This document shows, one piece after another, positions 38,080 to 46,564 of a stretch of DNA of 46,564 nucleotides; within the stretch, counting starts at the first letter, position 1; every line of letters begins with the position of its first letter. The stretch spans positions 1 through 46,564 of the forward strand of contig JAFDDT010000003.1 of assembly GCA_019310725.1 (NCBI GenBank). Direction: 5' to 3'. Below the pieces are notes generated by a model. The model ran no database searches. It was not told the DNA's origin and worked only from the letters and a program-made list of their open reading frames with translations. A program made the position numbers and the translations under genes. This stretch comes from Deltaproteobacteria bacterium (GTDB lineage Bacteria; Desulfobacterota; DSM-4660; Desulfatiglandales; B25-G16).

Positions 38080-39384
38080 TTATCCCTTCATAAGATTAGG
38101 CAAAAAGAGCGCAATCTGGGGGAAAATTATCACGAAAATTATGCAAACTATCATCATTAACAGAAAGGGGGCTATACCCCGGAATATGGTAAAAAGAGGT
38201 ACATCTTTAGCCACCCCGTGGATTACATAAACATTGAGCCCAACAGGCGGCGTAATCACTCCCATCTCCGAGACCAGCACCATTATTACCCCAAACCATA
38301 TGGGGTCGAAACCCAGTTTTACGATTACAGGATAGAAAATGGGCACAGTGAGTATAACCATGGCTAGAGTGTCCATAATGCAACCAAGGAATAAGTAGAC
38401 GATCAAAATGCCTATCAGAATGACATGAGCCGATACCGGGAGGCCACCGACAAAGCTGGCCAGCTCAAAGGGAACCCTACTTATGGCCAAGAAGTAACCA
38501 AAGATCATAGCGCCGATGACAATGACAAAAATCATGGCTGTCGAACGCATGGTCTCATTCAGGGCAGTAATAAGATTCTGTTTGGTAAGCCGCTTCTTGA
38601 ACAGCGCGAAAAGGAAAGCGCCAAATGCTCCAGCTCCTGCTGCTTCAGTGGGCGTGAACAGCCCTACATAGAGACCACCCATAATCAGCAAAAATAAAGC
38701 CAAGACCCCCCAGCTATCCTTAAGTGCGCGCAACTTTTGGCCAAAGTTCGTTCTATCCCCGGGAGGACCTAGTTTGGGGTTGTGTCTAACCCGAACATAG
38801 ATGCTAACCATAAACAGGAGCGCAAGCAGAATGCCGGGGCATACACCAGATATGAAAAGCTTGCCTATGGATTGTTCTGTGAGTATCCCATAAATGATGA
38901 AAATAGAGCTCGGGGGGATAAGAATGCCCAGCGAACCCCCAGAAGCAACCACCCCGGTGGCCAATGCTGAATTGTAATCATATTTTTTCATCTCTGGCAA
39001 AGCTATCATGCCCATTGTACCTGCTGTTGCAAGGGTAGAGCCGGATACGGCGGCAAATCCACTGCACCCTAAGATGGTAGCCATAGCCAGTCCACCGGGC
39101 AACCCACCAATCCACCTATAAGCACTATAATAAAGGGCCTCACTTAACCCAGAATGGAAGGCAAATGAACCCATCAGTAAAAACAAGGGGAGGACGCAGA
39201 GGTCATAACTAGCTGCGGTGTTAAAAGGAACTGTTCGTAGCAAGCCAAAGGCGCCTTCCACGCTGGTTATATAGGCGAAACCAACAAAGCCTACGAGCCC
39301 CATAACCAGGCCTACTGGCATTCGCAAAAAAATCAGTATAACAAGCAAACCTACTCCAATTAATCCAACCGCAAGAGGACTCAC
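38080..39384 (-). CDS. dctM: TRAP transporter large permease (DctM-like)
   Basis: 434 aa; SYDLCVLPLFLLMGSFAFHSGLSE, GGSLGILIPPSSIFIIYGILTEQSIGKLFISGV, LVSEMGVITPPVGLNVYVIHGVAKDVPL. Confidence 0.95.
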   Translation of the reverse strand: MSPLAVGLIGVGLLVILIFLRMPVGLVMGLVGFVGFAYITSVEGAFGLLRTVPFNTAASYDLCVLPLFLLMGSFAFHSGLSEALYYSAYRWIGGLPGGLAMATILGCSGFAAVSGSTLATAGTMGMIALPEMKKYDYNSALATGVVASGGSLGILIPPSSIFIIYGILTEQSIGKLFISGVCPGILLALLFMVSIYVRVRHNPKLGPPGDRTNFGQKLRALKDSWGVLALFLLIMGGLYVGLFTPTEAAGAGAFGAFLFALFKKRLTKQNLITALNETMRSTAMIFVIVIGAMIFGYFLAISRVPFELASFVGGLPVSAHVILIGILIVYLFLGCIMDTLAMVILTVPIFYPVIVKLGFDPIWFGVIMVLVSEMGVITPPVGLNVYVIHGVAKDVPLFTIFRGIAPFLLMMIVCIIFVIIFPQIALFLPNLMKG

Positions 39385-39887
39385 TTCTTTAGTGCTCCAT
39401 GCATAGATTCAAAGAAGTTTGCCACAAGAACCAGATCGAATACTGCACAACCAATAACCAGTACAATCAAAAAAGGAAAGTGGGGAATATGCAATACTCC
39501 GGATACATGCCCCGAATGCCATAAGCTTTCTGCTTGCACCGCACCTTGCCAGGCTATCAATGAGACTACACCTATACTGAGGAGACAGGTAAAGGCATCA
39601 ATAATTGCCTGAGCCCGCCGTGGCAGCCGAGCGACTAACAGATCCACGCTAACATTTCCTCGCTGGACAGCACAATAACCGAATCCCCAAAAGACTACGA
39701 AGGTCATCAAGAATTGTATAAGTTCAACTGCTCCGGGTATGGGAAGATTAAAGAGGTACCGTCCTGCTACATGCACGACAACGAGCAACATTAATGCGAG
39801 CAAGAAACCAAAGCCCGCATAGTTAATCACCCGGCTTGGCGGATGGGCAATCCTCTCGATGAGGTCAACTGACTTTTTTAGCCACAT
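39381..39887 (-). CDS. dctQ: TRAP transporter small permease (DctQ-like)
   Basis: 168 aa, 4 TM segments; overlaps the start of the large permease by 4 bp. Confidence 0.93.
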   Translation of the reverse strand: MWLKKSVDLIERIAHPPSRVINYAGFGFLLALMLLVVVHVAGRYLFNLPIPGAVELIQFLMTFVVFWGFGYCAVQRGNVSVDLLVARLPRRAQAIIDAFTCLLSIGVVSLIAWQGAVQAESLWHSGHVSGVLHIPHFPFLIVLVIGCAVFDLVLVANFFESMHGALKK

Positions 39888-39977
39888 TTTTTGTGTTTTA
39901 TTTCTGCCTCCTAAGTCTTAGAGGCATTGCCCGAAAGCGATGCCTTTTTGACCGAAGGCTTCAACCAATCCTTATTG

Positions 39978-41051
39978 TTAATCTCGCCAGCTTCCAAACT
40001 CATTGTTATATTTTTTTATCAGTCGCTTCGCCTCCTCAACAAACCTTCTCCCTGGGTACCCTTTTGCTTCCATACGGGCTATCCAATTCTCCGTTATAGG
40101 AGCACACTGCCGCTCCCATCTCGCTGTCTCCTCAGCGGATAGGTGTATTTCCTTCATACCCGTCTTTTTTCCGAATTCAAAACCAGCTTTGTCGGCGGCG
40201 TTCCACGCCTTTCCCAGAAGATCAGCGCCTGCTGCGCCGCTGCACTCGTCTATTATCTTCTGGATGTCCTTTGGCAGGCTCTCATATTTCTTTTTGTTCA
40301 TGGCTACCCAAAACCACTGAACATAAAAATCGCCGATAGTCATATATTTTGTTACCTCATGAAGTTTCCACGTCCTAATTGCCTCAGCAGGAAAGATGGT
40401 AGCATCTACCGTGCCTTTAGACAAAGCAAGGTAGCAGTGGGGAGCAGGCATTGATACTGGAGAGCCGCCTAAAGCTTTGACAATATCACCTATTCCGCCC
40501 GGAGCTCTCACTATTAGGCCCTTCATATCTTCCATGGTGCGGACTGGTTTTCGCGAGAAAATCTGACCAGGTCCCTGAGAGAACAACCAAAGGAGATGAA
40601 CATCGGAATATTCTTTTCTCAGTTCTGGAAATTCCTTGTAAAGATCCATCCAAGCACGACTTGCAGCCCAGGATGAATGGGCACCCATAAACGGGAGTTG
40701 CGTGGCCTCACTCATTAGGAAACGACCCATATAATAGGGGCCAGGGTCCAAGCAAATATCAATAGTGCCTGCCTTGACCGCATCATACATAGTGCCTGGT
40801 TTGGCCAAGGCACAGCCCGGGTAAAGGGTTACTTTGACCCGGCCGTTCGTTCTCTTTTCAACCATATTCTTCCAAGGCACAACAACATCAGTATGACACC
40901 AGGCTACCTCTGGAAAGAGGTGATTAAAGCTCAACTCTATGGGTTTATTCGATGTTGGAGTCTTGGCCCAACTCACCGTGAAGGACAGCACTACTAATAG
41001 CAATGCTAAACATGTGCTGCCTATTACTCTTACTAACCTGTGTCTTATCAT
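39978..41051 (-). CDS. dctP: TRAP transporter substrate-binding protein (DctP-like)
   Basis: Signal peptide; TMYDAVKAGTIDICLDPGPYYMGRF, MEDMKGLIVRAPGGIGDIVKALGGSPVSMPAPHCYLALSKGTVDA. Confidence 0.95.
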   Translation of the reverse strand: MIRHRLVRVIGSTCLALLLVVLSFTVSWAKTPTSNKPIELSFNHLFPEVAWCHTDVVVPWKNMVEKRTNGRVKVTLYPGCALAKPGTMYDAVKAGTIDICLDPGPYYMGRFLMSEATQLPFMGAHSSWAASRAWMDLYKEFPELRKEYSDVHLLWLFSQGPGQIFSRKPVRTMEDMKGLIVRAPGGIGDIVKALGGSPVSMPAPHCYLALSKGTVDATIFPAEAIRTWKLHEVTKYMTIGDFYVQWFWVAMNKKKYESLPKDIQKIIDECSGAAGADLLGKAWNAADKAGFEFGKKTGMKEIHLSAEETARWERQCAPITENWIARMEAKGYPGRRFVEEAKRLIKKYNNEFGSWRD

Positions 41052-41126
41052 TTTAATACCTCCCCTAAGATAGTGTTAATGAGTCTTTACTTGTTCTCAA
41101 CAAAACCTTTGCACAAAATCTGTTAT

Positions 41127-41141
41127 TAGAACTTAGTTCTA
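41127..41141. promoter_or_regulatory. Candidate operator TAGAAC-TTA-GTTCTA upstream of the TRAP operon
   Basis: Perfect 6-bp inverted repeat with 3-nt spacer between the GntR gene and the start of dctP. Confidence 0.35.
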
Positions 41142-41435
41142 TATCATCGTATCACCTCCCTTCACTGGTCTTGCAGTCGTAGCCATTCCCGATATACCGC
41201 GACGTCCTGCTCTTTTTGGGTTTCCATGAGCTTCGACCCAGCACACAGTTGGATATTTGCATCTGAGGCAATACAGGGCAATATCTTGCCCCGTCTGAGA
41301 ATATGCTGGGCTCTGCTGCTCTACCTAATTGCTGCACCCGTTCAACAATTATCTTACTAGACTACCGCATACATCCGTTTATTCTATAGAGAACCCCACC
41401 CAAGGTGAACTCTTTGATTTTTCAGGCAGAGAGTC

Positions 41436-42110
41436 TTATAAAAAAACACCCTGCATCTGAGCATATTTCTTTTCTGCGTGCTGGAGGTGCAATTTCGTAA
41501 GTCTTTTTAACTTCTTTACGTCCTTTCTTTCTAACGCCTCAAACATCTCTTTATGATCGTTCAAAGACTCCCGAGCTCCCCCCACCGCACTCAAAGCTAT
41601 TGCACGAAGCCATTGAAATTTATCGATAAGACCCGAGATAGTCTGAAAAAAAACCTCTGATTTCGTTGACTTATATAGGATTTCGTGAAATTCTGTCTCA
41701 CATCGAATAATATTGTGAAAATCACCTACCTCAACGTAAGCTTGGGCCTCTATTATATTTTGCTCTAGGTGTTTCATTTCAGAGAGGGTTATTCCTTCGA
41801 TAATCAGAGGAACCGCAAAGAGCTCAATGACATTCCGAATTGCAAAATATTCCCGACCTTCTTTTGAAGAAAGCTTTCTTATTATAAATCCTAATCTATC
41901 ATCACAATAGACCAGATTCTCATTTTCAAGCATTAATAGGGCTTCTCGGACGGGAGTCCTGCTTATTTTCAAACCCCTTGCAATCTCATTTTCAGATAAT
42001 TTGTCTCCCGGTTTGTACTCAAAATAAAGGATTTTTTTCTTGATATTTTCATAAATCTTGAAGCGCAACCCGCGTTTAGTATTCAATTGGACCTCCCAGC
42101 AATAAATCAA
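41436..42110 (-). CDS. GntR-family transcriptional regulator (FCD subfamily)
   Basis: wHTH EYKPGDKLSENEIARGLKISRTPVREALLMLENENLVYCDDRLGFIIRKL; helical C-terminal FCD-type domain (ETEFHEILYKSTKSE). Confidence 0.95.
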   Translation of the reverse strand: MIYCWEVQLNTKRGLRFKIYENIKKKILYFEYKPGDKLSENEIARGLKISRTPVREALLMLENENLVYCDDRLGFIIRKLSSKEGREYFAIRNVIELFAVPLIIEGITLSEMKHLEQNIIEAQAYVEVGDFHNIIRCETEFHEILYKSTKSEVFFQTISGLIDKFQWLRAIALSAVGGARESLNDHKEMFEALERKDVKKLKRLTKLHLQHAEKKYAQMQGVFL

Positions 42111-42523
42111 TAATGCAATGAATCATATAAAATATATGGATCTGTATATTTAGCTGTATACTATGAATTATCCTATGCCTCAAGCTTTTTTTATTACATT
42201 TTGCCAGTGAAAAGGGGCTCATATCTATTTTGTTGACTGCTCCAAAGCCTCATTTCGCGTTAAGGCTATTTCATCCTAGCAGCTTCTTGGCCCGGCAAAT
42301 TCCGCTTCAATCCAATAGGTTAGCGAACTAGTTGACGAAAACATGTCCTTGAGTGCTTGGTATGGGCCGTCGGCAGGACAGATAACTAAATGTGATGCAA
42401 TCGAAACCAGAAACGGTTTACTGTTTTGGTTTCATTATGATATCGTTGCTTTTCGAAAAGCGTTAGTTCATATACAAAAGGGGGAATTGGCCTGATCGAT
42501 CCACCCTGAAAATGGAGTAACCA

Positions 42524-43231
42524 TTGGTGATGGGCAGACAGAACCTGATATTAGTGCCGGGTCTTTTGTGTGACCGTGCCCTGTGGCAGCATCAATCCAA
42601 GCACCTGGTCGAACTCGCTGAGATCATCGTTGCTGATGTAACACAGCACGACTCGATGGCCAGCATTTCCGAAGCACTGATGATCCAGGCGCCAGAACGC
42701 TTTGCCCTAGCGGGGCTTTCGATGGGTGGTTATGTGGCGCTAGAAATTATGCGTAGGGCACCAGAGCGAGTAACCAAGCTGGCATTACTCGACACCTCAG
42801 CCCGAGCCGACACCAAAGAAAAGACCAGGGGCCGCATGGAATTGATTGAGCTGACTCTGAAGAGGAGGTTCAATCAGGTGATGCCGCGACTTTTGCCGCA
42901 GCTTGTTCATCCCAACCGGCGCCAGGACCGCCAGCTGACCAACGCGATCGTGTCGATGGCAGGGCGCGTTGGCCGAGATGCCTTTGTGCGCCAGGAGACA
43001 GCGATCATGGCTCGCCCAGATAGCCGCGATGACCTGCGCAGAATTGAATGCCCGACCCTGGTCCCGTGCGGCCGCCAGGACACCTTGACTCTACTAGAGC
43101 TCCATGAGGAGATGGTGGCTTGTATCCCGAACGCTCACCTCGCAATCATTGAGGATTGTGGTCACATGTCGGCCATGGAACAGCCTCAGGCAGTAACTAC
43201 CTTGCTCCGGGACTGGTTGCTCTACAGTTAG
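42524..43231 (+). CDS. Alpha/beta hydrolase
   Basis: ILVPGLLCDRALWQHQ, nucleophile elbow AGLSMGGYVAL, DCGHMSAMEQP. Confidence 0.92.
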   Translation: MVMGRQNLILVPGLLCDRALWQHQSKHLVELAEIIVADVTQHDSMASISEALMIQAPERFALAGLSMGGYVALEIMRRAPERVTKLALLDTSARADTKEKTRGRMELIELTLKRRFNQVMPRLLPQLVHPNRRQDRQLTNAIVSMAGRVGRDAFVRQETAIMARPDSRDDLRRIECPTLVPCGRQDTLTLLELHEEMVACIPNAHLAIIEDCGHMSAMEQPQAVTTLLRDWLLYS

Positions 43232-43393
43232 GGCACATATTGATGCCGGGTTATACCATATCTTTTGATGCTTTGTCCTTGACACCAAGGCCTATTTCCT
43301 GCAGAGTTAAATCATCCAACTCTGGCGAATTACCAGACGGAGCAGGCGCCTTCTCCGCAGCGTGACCAAGCAATATTTGACAAAGGGATTACT

Positions 43394-44167
43394 ATGTTTA
43401 TCGAAGTGAAAGGACATCGTCTCAACACCGCATCCTTCGGGCCTGGACCCAGAACGTTTCTGGCCCATGGTGGTTGGGTTGCTAATTGGGAGGTTTGGCA
43501 GCAACCCTTTGAGCTGATGAGCAAGACATGGCGCTGTGTCACTTACGACCACAGGGGTTCCGGCGAAAGCCCAGTGCCACCCCATGAAATTAGCCCAGAG
43601 CTGCTGGTTGATGACCTGTTTGCTGTGATGGACACTATGGGAATAGAGAGATGTCTGCTTGGTGGTGAGTCATCCGGCGGATTTATCGCCCTGCTGGCTG
43701 CGCTGCGTTCACCCGAGCGGTTCGAGGGACTGGTCCTGATTGCTACCATGCCAGCTATCAACGAGACTGCAAAGCCTCTCATCGATGGCAGCCGCACCGA
43801 TTACAGAGAAACCATTCGATGGTTCGTTGAGGCATGCGTACCAGAGCCCGACAGCGAGCACATCAAACGCTGGGGTCGGAACATCCTCCTTCGGGCCGAA
43901 CCGGAAGCAGCGGCCCGTATGCTCGAGAGCGCATATGAGAGGGAATTTGAGATTGCCCTTGGCAATATCTCTCTGCCCACTTTGGTCATCCACGGCACCG
44001 AGGACACGATTGTACCCCTAAAACTCGGCCAGCAGATTGCCGATGCCATTCCAGATGCTGAACTGGTGGTCTTCGAAGGAACCGGACATGTGCCCACAAT
44101 GACTCGGCCTCACGAGGTGGTGGCAGCAATCGAGCGCCGCTTCCGAGAAATCGTTGGATTTAGTTGA
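43394..44167 (+). CDS. Alpha/beta hydrolase
   Basis: LAHGGWVANWEVWQ, DHRGSGES, LLGGESSGGFIAL, VIHGTEDTIVP, GTGHVPTMTRP. Confidence 0.93.
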   Translation: MFIEVKGHRLNTASFGPGPRTFLAHGGWVANWEVWQQPFELMSKTWRCVTYDHRGSGESPVPPHEISPELLVDDLFAVMDTMGIERCLLGGESSGGFIALLAALRSPERFEGLVLIATMPAINETAKPLIDGSRTDYRETIRWFVEACVPEPDSEHIKRWGRNILLRAEPEAAARMLESAYEREFEIALGNISLPTLVIHGTEDTIVPLKLGQQIADAIPDAELVVFEGTGHVPTMTRPHEVVAAIERRFREIVGFS

Positions 44168-44477
44168 CTATCTTTGGGTTGCTTCAGAACCGAAATCCCC
44201 TATTTTTATAATAATAAGATCAGTTACATATATTTTTATTAATTCAGGTATAATTCTTGCATAATTATATATCAATATGGTTATTATATATTATAGTTAT
44301 AAACTCTTAATAGCAATTTACCTATTTTTGGGCGGGGTGCTCAGTTGGCTATTAAGCCACAATCATCAATATTTTCTAGCGGACAAAATCATCGAAACCC
44401 TGACGTATACATTATTAGCAGAGAATTTATCCAATGGAGTCACAATTTTATTGGCATTCTAACTTCAGCTAAACACA

Positions 44478-44750
44478 ATGAGAAAACATCACATATTATC
44501 AGTCGATAGCCAGGCACAAGGGCCGCGACAAATATTTGACGAACAACGTAAAAATCTGATGCAAAGTGTCAAACCCTTGAGCGAATTGTTTCCTATATGC
44601 GCAAACTGCAAGAAAATCCGTGATAGTAATAACAATTGGCAAGATCGGCTAAAATACTTCGGAAATCATTTTGAGGGCCAATATACCCATACCATCTGCC
44701 CAACATGCGCAAAGATACTTTACCCAGAGTTTTTTGAAAAGAGACACTGA
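44478..44750 (+). CDS. Orphan Cys-rich tail protein resembling the C-terminus of PAS kinases
   Basis: LSELFPICANCKKIRDSNNNWQDRLKYF...YTHTICPTCAKILYPEFFEK: CxxC...CxxC tail usually fused to PAS/REC proteins. Confidence 0.7.
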   Translation: MRKHHILSVDSQAQGPRQIFDEQRKNLMQSVKPLSELFPICANCKKIRDSNNNWQDRLKYFGNHFEGQYTHTICPTCAKILYPEFFEKRH

Positions 44751-44818
44751 GAAATCCAAAGAGGGCGATATTCAGATAATGAGTATATTCCGGTAAGAAT
44801 GAGGGATGTGCCCTGTGC

Positions 44819-45817
44819 TTACAGGAACCCTTGAAACACTACCAGTCCTGCTTCGTCATAGTCCACTGCATATAAGAACGGTCTTCTCTGGTTGATCGAA
44901 CCAAAGCGAAGGTCAAAAAACTCTACTCGCCGGTTGCCGCGTTTAAACCCTCTATCCCTGACAACGGGAAATCGGGCGAACCACAAGAACGTCTTTACCT
45001 TTTCGAGTTCTAAGGCCTTCTCGACCCACGGGGAGTCATCAAACCTCTGTATCTCCTGGTACTGAACCCGGCGGATAGGCCTATAGCGGGCCAGAAAACG
45101 GCTAAGAAAGTTCTTCTCCTTGCCCGGGTTCCGATCCTCGGAGCCAATCAGGTTTACGAACCCTTGATAGATGCTCTTGTCTGTGAGGATGTAATTCCCC
45201 CAATTGAAAGGAGACAGGGGTTGTGGCAATGACGCAATGGCAGTTGCCGCCAACCCCTTTTCCTGTGCAAAACCTTTTGCCAATGAGAGGGCCCGGGAGT
45301 GATTAAAGACACACAGCCCAATATAGAGGATGGCTATTAAAAGCGAAGCCCTGCCAAGGGTTATGCCCTTTTGCTTCCAGAACAATAAAGCGATAAGAGG
45401 AAATAGGAGCGCAGCAACAAGATAAGGATCAATGATAAAGAGCCAATCCAACTTGAACCGGTAATCGGAAAAAGGGCTCAGGATCATAGTGCCGTAAGAT
45501 GTGGCCAGATCGAGAAGGTCATGGGCGACAATCACAACCACACATATCACAAAGAATCTCCAGTACTTTCCTATCCTAGAGATCTTTGCGAAGAGCAAAG
45601 CTAAGAGAAGGGAGAAGGGAACAACCAAGAAAACGGAGTTGGTCAGGCCCCGGTGGTACTTGAGGGCGAATTCTGATCCAAATATTCCCAGCAGAATATC
45701 AACGTCTGGAAAGATAGAAGCAGTCACTGCTGCTATGGTACCCCACTTTCCCGTGCCTTTGTTCAATCCCGCCTTAGCGATCACATACCCGGTTAGTGCG
45801 TGCGTTGCCGTGTCCAT
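44819..45817 (-). CDS. Membrane-bound metal-dependent hydrolase (DUF457/YdjM-like)
   Basis: MDTATHALTGYVIAKAG, SIFPDVDILLGIFG, HRGLTNSVFLV, AHDLLDLATSYGT. Confidence 0.9.
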   Translation of the reverse strand: MDTATHALTGYVIAKAGLNKGTGKWGTIAAVTASIFPDVDILLGIFGSEFALKYHRGLTNSVFLVVPFSLLLALLFAKISRIGKYWRFFVICVVVIVAHDLLDLATSYGTMILSPFSDYRFKLDWLFIIDPYLVAALLFPLIALLFWKQKGITLGRASLLIAILYIGLCVFNHSRALSLAKGFAQEKGLAATAIASLPQPLSPFNWGNYILTDKSIYQGFVNLIGSEDRNPGKEKNFLSRFLARYRPIRRVQYQEIQRFDDSPWVEKALELEKVKTFLWFARFPVVRDRGFKRGNRRVEFFDLRFGSINQRRPFLYAVDYDEAGLVVFQGFL

Positions 45818-46195
45818 TAAAGGAAAATATACCCCGCCTCGATGGGGAGATTCAAGCAGATTTCACGTGCAGGGAAAATGTGCTTGAAGCCTTGCTTAAA
45901 GCACAGCCCCTGGTCCTCTTCATTGGACCCCAGAAAATCATCGGTTCCCCTCCAGAGGCGGGCAAGCATACCGTGTTCAAGCAGACTTCGCCATAGTAGC
46001 CTATGGCTACGACGGCTGAATTGGATATAATTACAAATCTTATGGTTATTAGCCAACCCCTTTATGACTCACGGCATAGGCGAGTCAGGATAGATAACGA
46101 CTACCGTCTGGATATGTGTGGGTGCAGAAGATACCAATCACGTCTTGTGGATTTACACCAACCCCATTGCTGGTTCACTGCTGCACCCAAACTGA

Positions 46196-46564
46196 TTAGG
46201 TAAAAAGCCTATCCACATCATAGGCCACCTTATCTCTCATGATGTAATAGGATGCCCTGGTCAGTTTATTGCTCAATGCCTTTATGGCAACAATCCCATT
46301 TGTCTTAGCCATCTTGCGCTGGTAGAATGTTTGGGCATGGGGGCAAAATCTCTTGGCAAAGTTGGCTGCCTCTACATATGCCCAGGAGAGGTAACGGTTC
46401 CCATTCTTTCTGTTATTTTCATCCTTCTTTTTGCCATTGGAGAGCCGCTCAGCTTTTACACACCGACAATACGAGGAGTAGTCTCCTACCTTAGGAAAGC
46501 GATTTATGTCTCCCACCTCCAGCATGATGGTCAATGCCAGGATATCTCCGATCCCCGGAATCGT
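46196..46564 (-). mobile_element. IS110-family transposase, C-terminal part, cut by the window edge
   Basis: Reverse strand reads TIPGIGDILALTIMLEVGDINRFPKVGDYSSYCRCV...NRKNGNRYLSWAYVEAANFAKR...KTNGIVAIKALSNKLTRASYYIMRD, the Transposase_20-type C-terminus; frame open to the window end. Confidence 0.88.

Noticed and set aside
45817-46056. 79 aa minus ORF and overlapping plus ORFs between DUF457 and the IS110 transposase
   Set aside because: Mutually overlapping short frames, none with family features; treated as intergenic or IS flank.
1-46564. CRISPR arrays, tRNA or rRNA genes
   Set aside because: No regularly spaced direct repeats, no cas genes, and no cloverleaf or rRNA core sequences recognised by eye; a tRNAscan/Rfam run would be decisive.

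Overview
The window looks like a chromosomal segment from an anaerobic, Desulfobacterota-like bacterium; taxonomy is inferred from gene content only. From left to right: (1) purM, a DUF523 protein and an ABM-domain protein. (2) A ~0.9 kb non-coding stretch containing a MITE-like palindrome and a strongly structured RNA candidate. (3) An AhbC/NirJ-like radical SAM gene followed by a ResB/CcsA cytochrome c biogenesis pair. (4) A frameshifted acyltransferase, a SAM hydroxide adenosyltransferase (DUF62), a methyltransferase and a DUF547 remnant with an in-frame stop. (5) A sialidase/beta-propeller-like membrane protein, a UPF0182 protein, a divergent PGK-like protein and an alpha/beta hydrolase with a Cys nucleophile elbow. 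(6) A signalling island at ~18.3-27.2 kb: two related hybrid histidine kinases, a c-di-GMP-I riboswitch plus terminator upstream of an uncharacterised small gene, a cNMP-binding protein, an HDOD protein flanked by convergent copies of a short coding repeat, and a response regulator. (7) A secreted protein resembling an EEP nuclease/phosphatase but apparently lacking its catalytic residues. (8) A DUF2080/GNAT pair and an MFS transporter. (9) A catabolic cluster: URO-D/MtaA-like, Fe-S CCG protein, FAD oxidase, MmgE/PrpD, TRAP transporter and GntR regulator. (10) Two alpha/beta hydrolases, an orphan kinase-tail Zn-ribbon protein, a DUF457 hydrolase and the C-terminus of an IS110-family transposase at the right edge. 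I saw no rRNA, tRNA or CRISPR array. All calls come from reading the sequence and the supplied ORFs; no database search was run.
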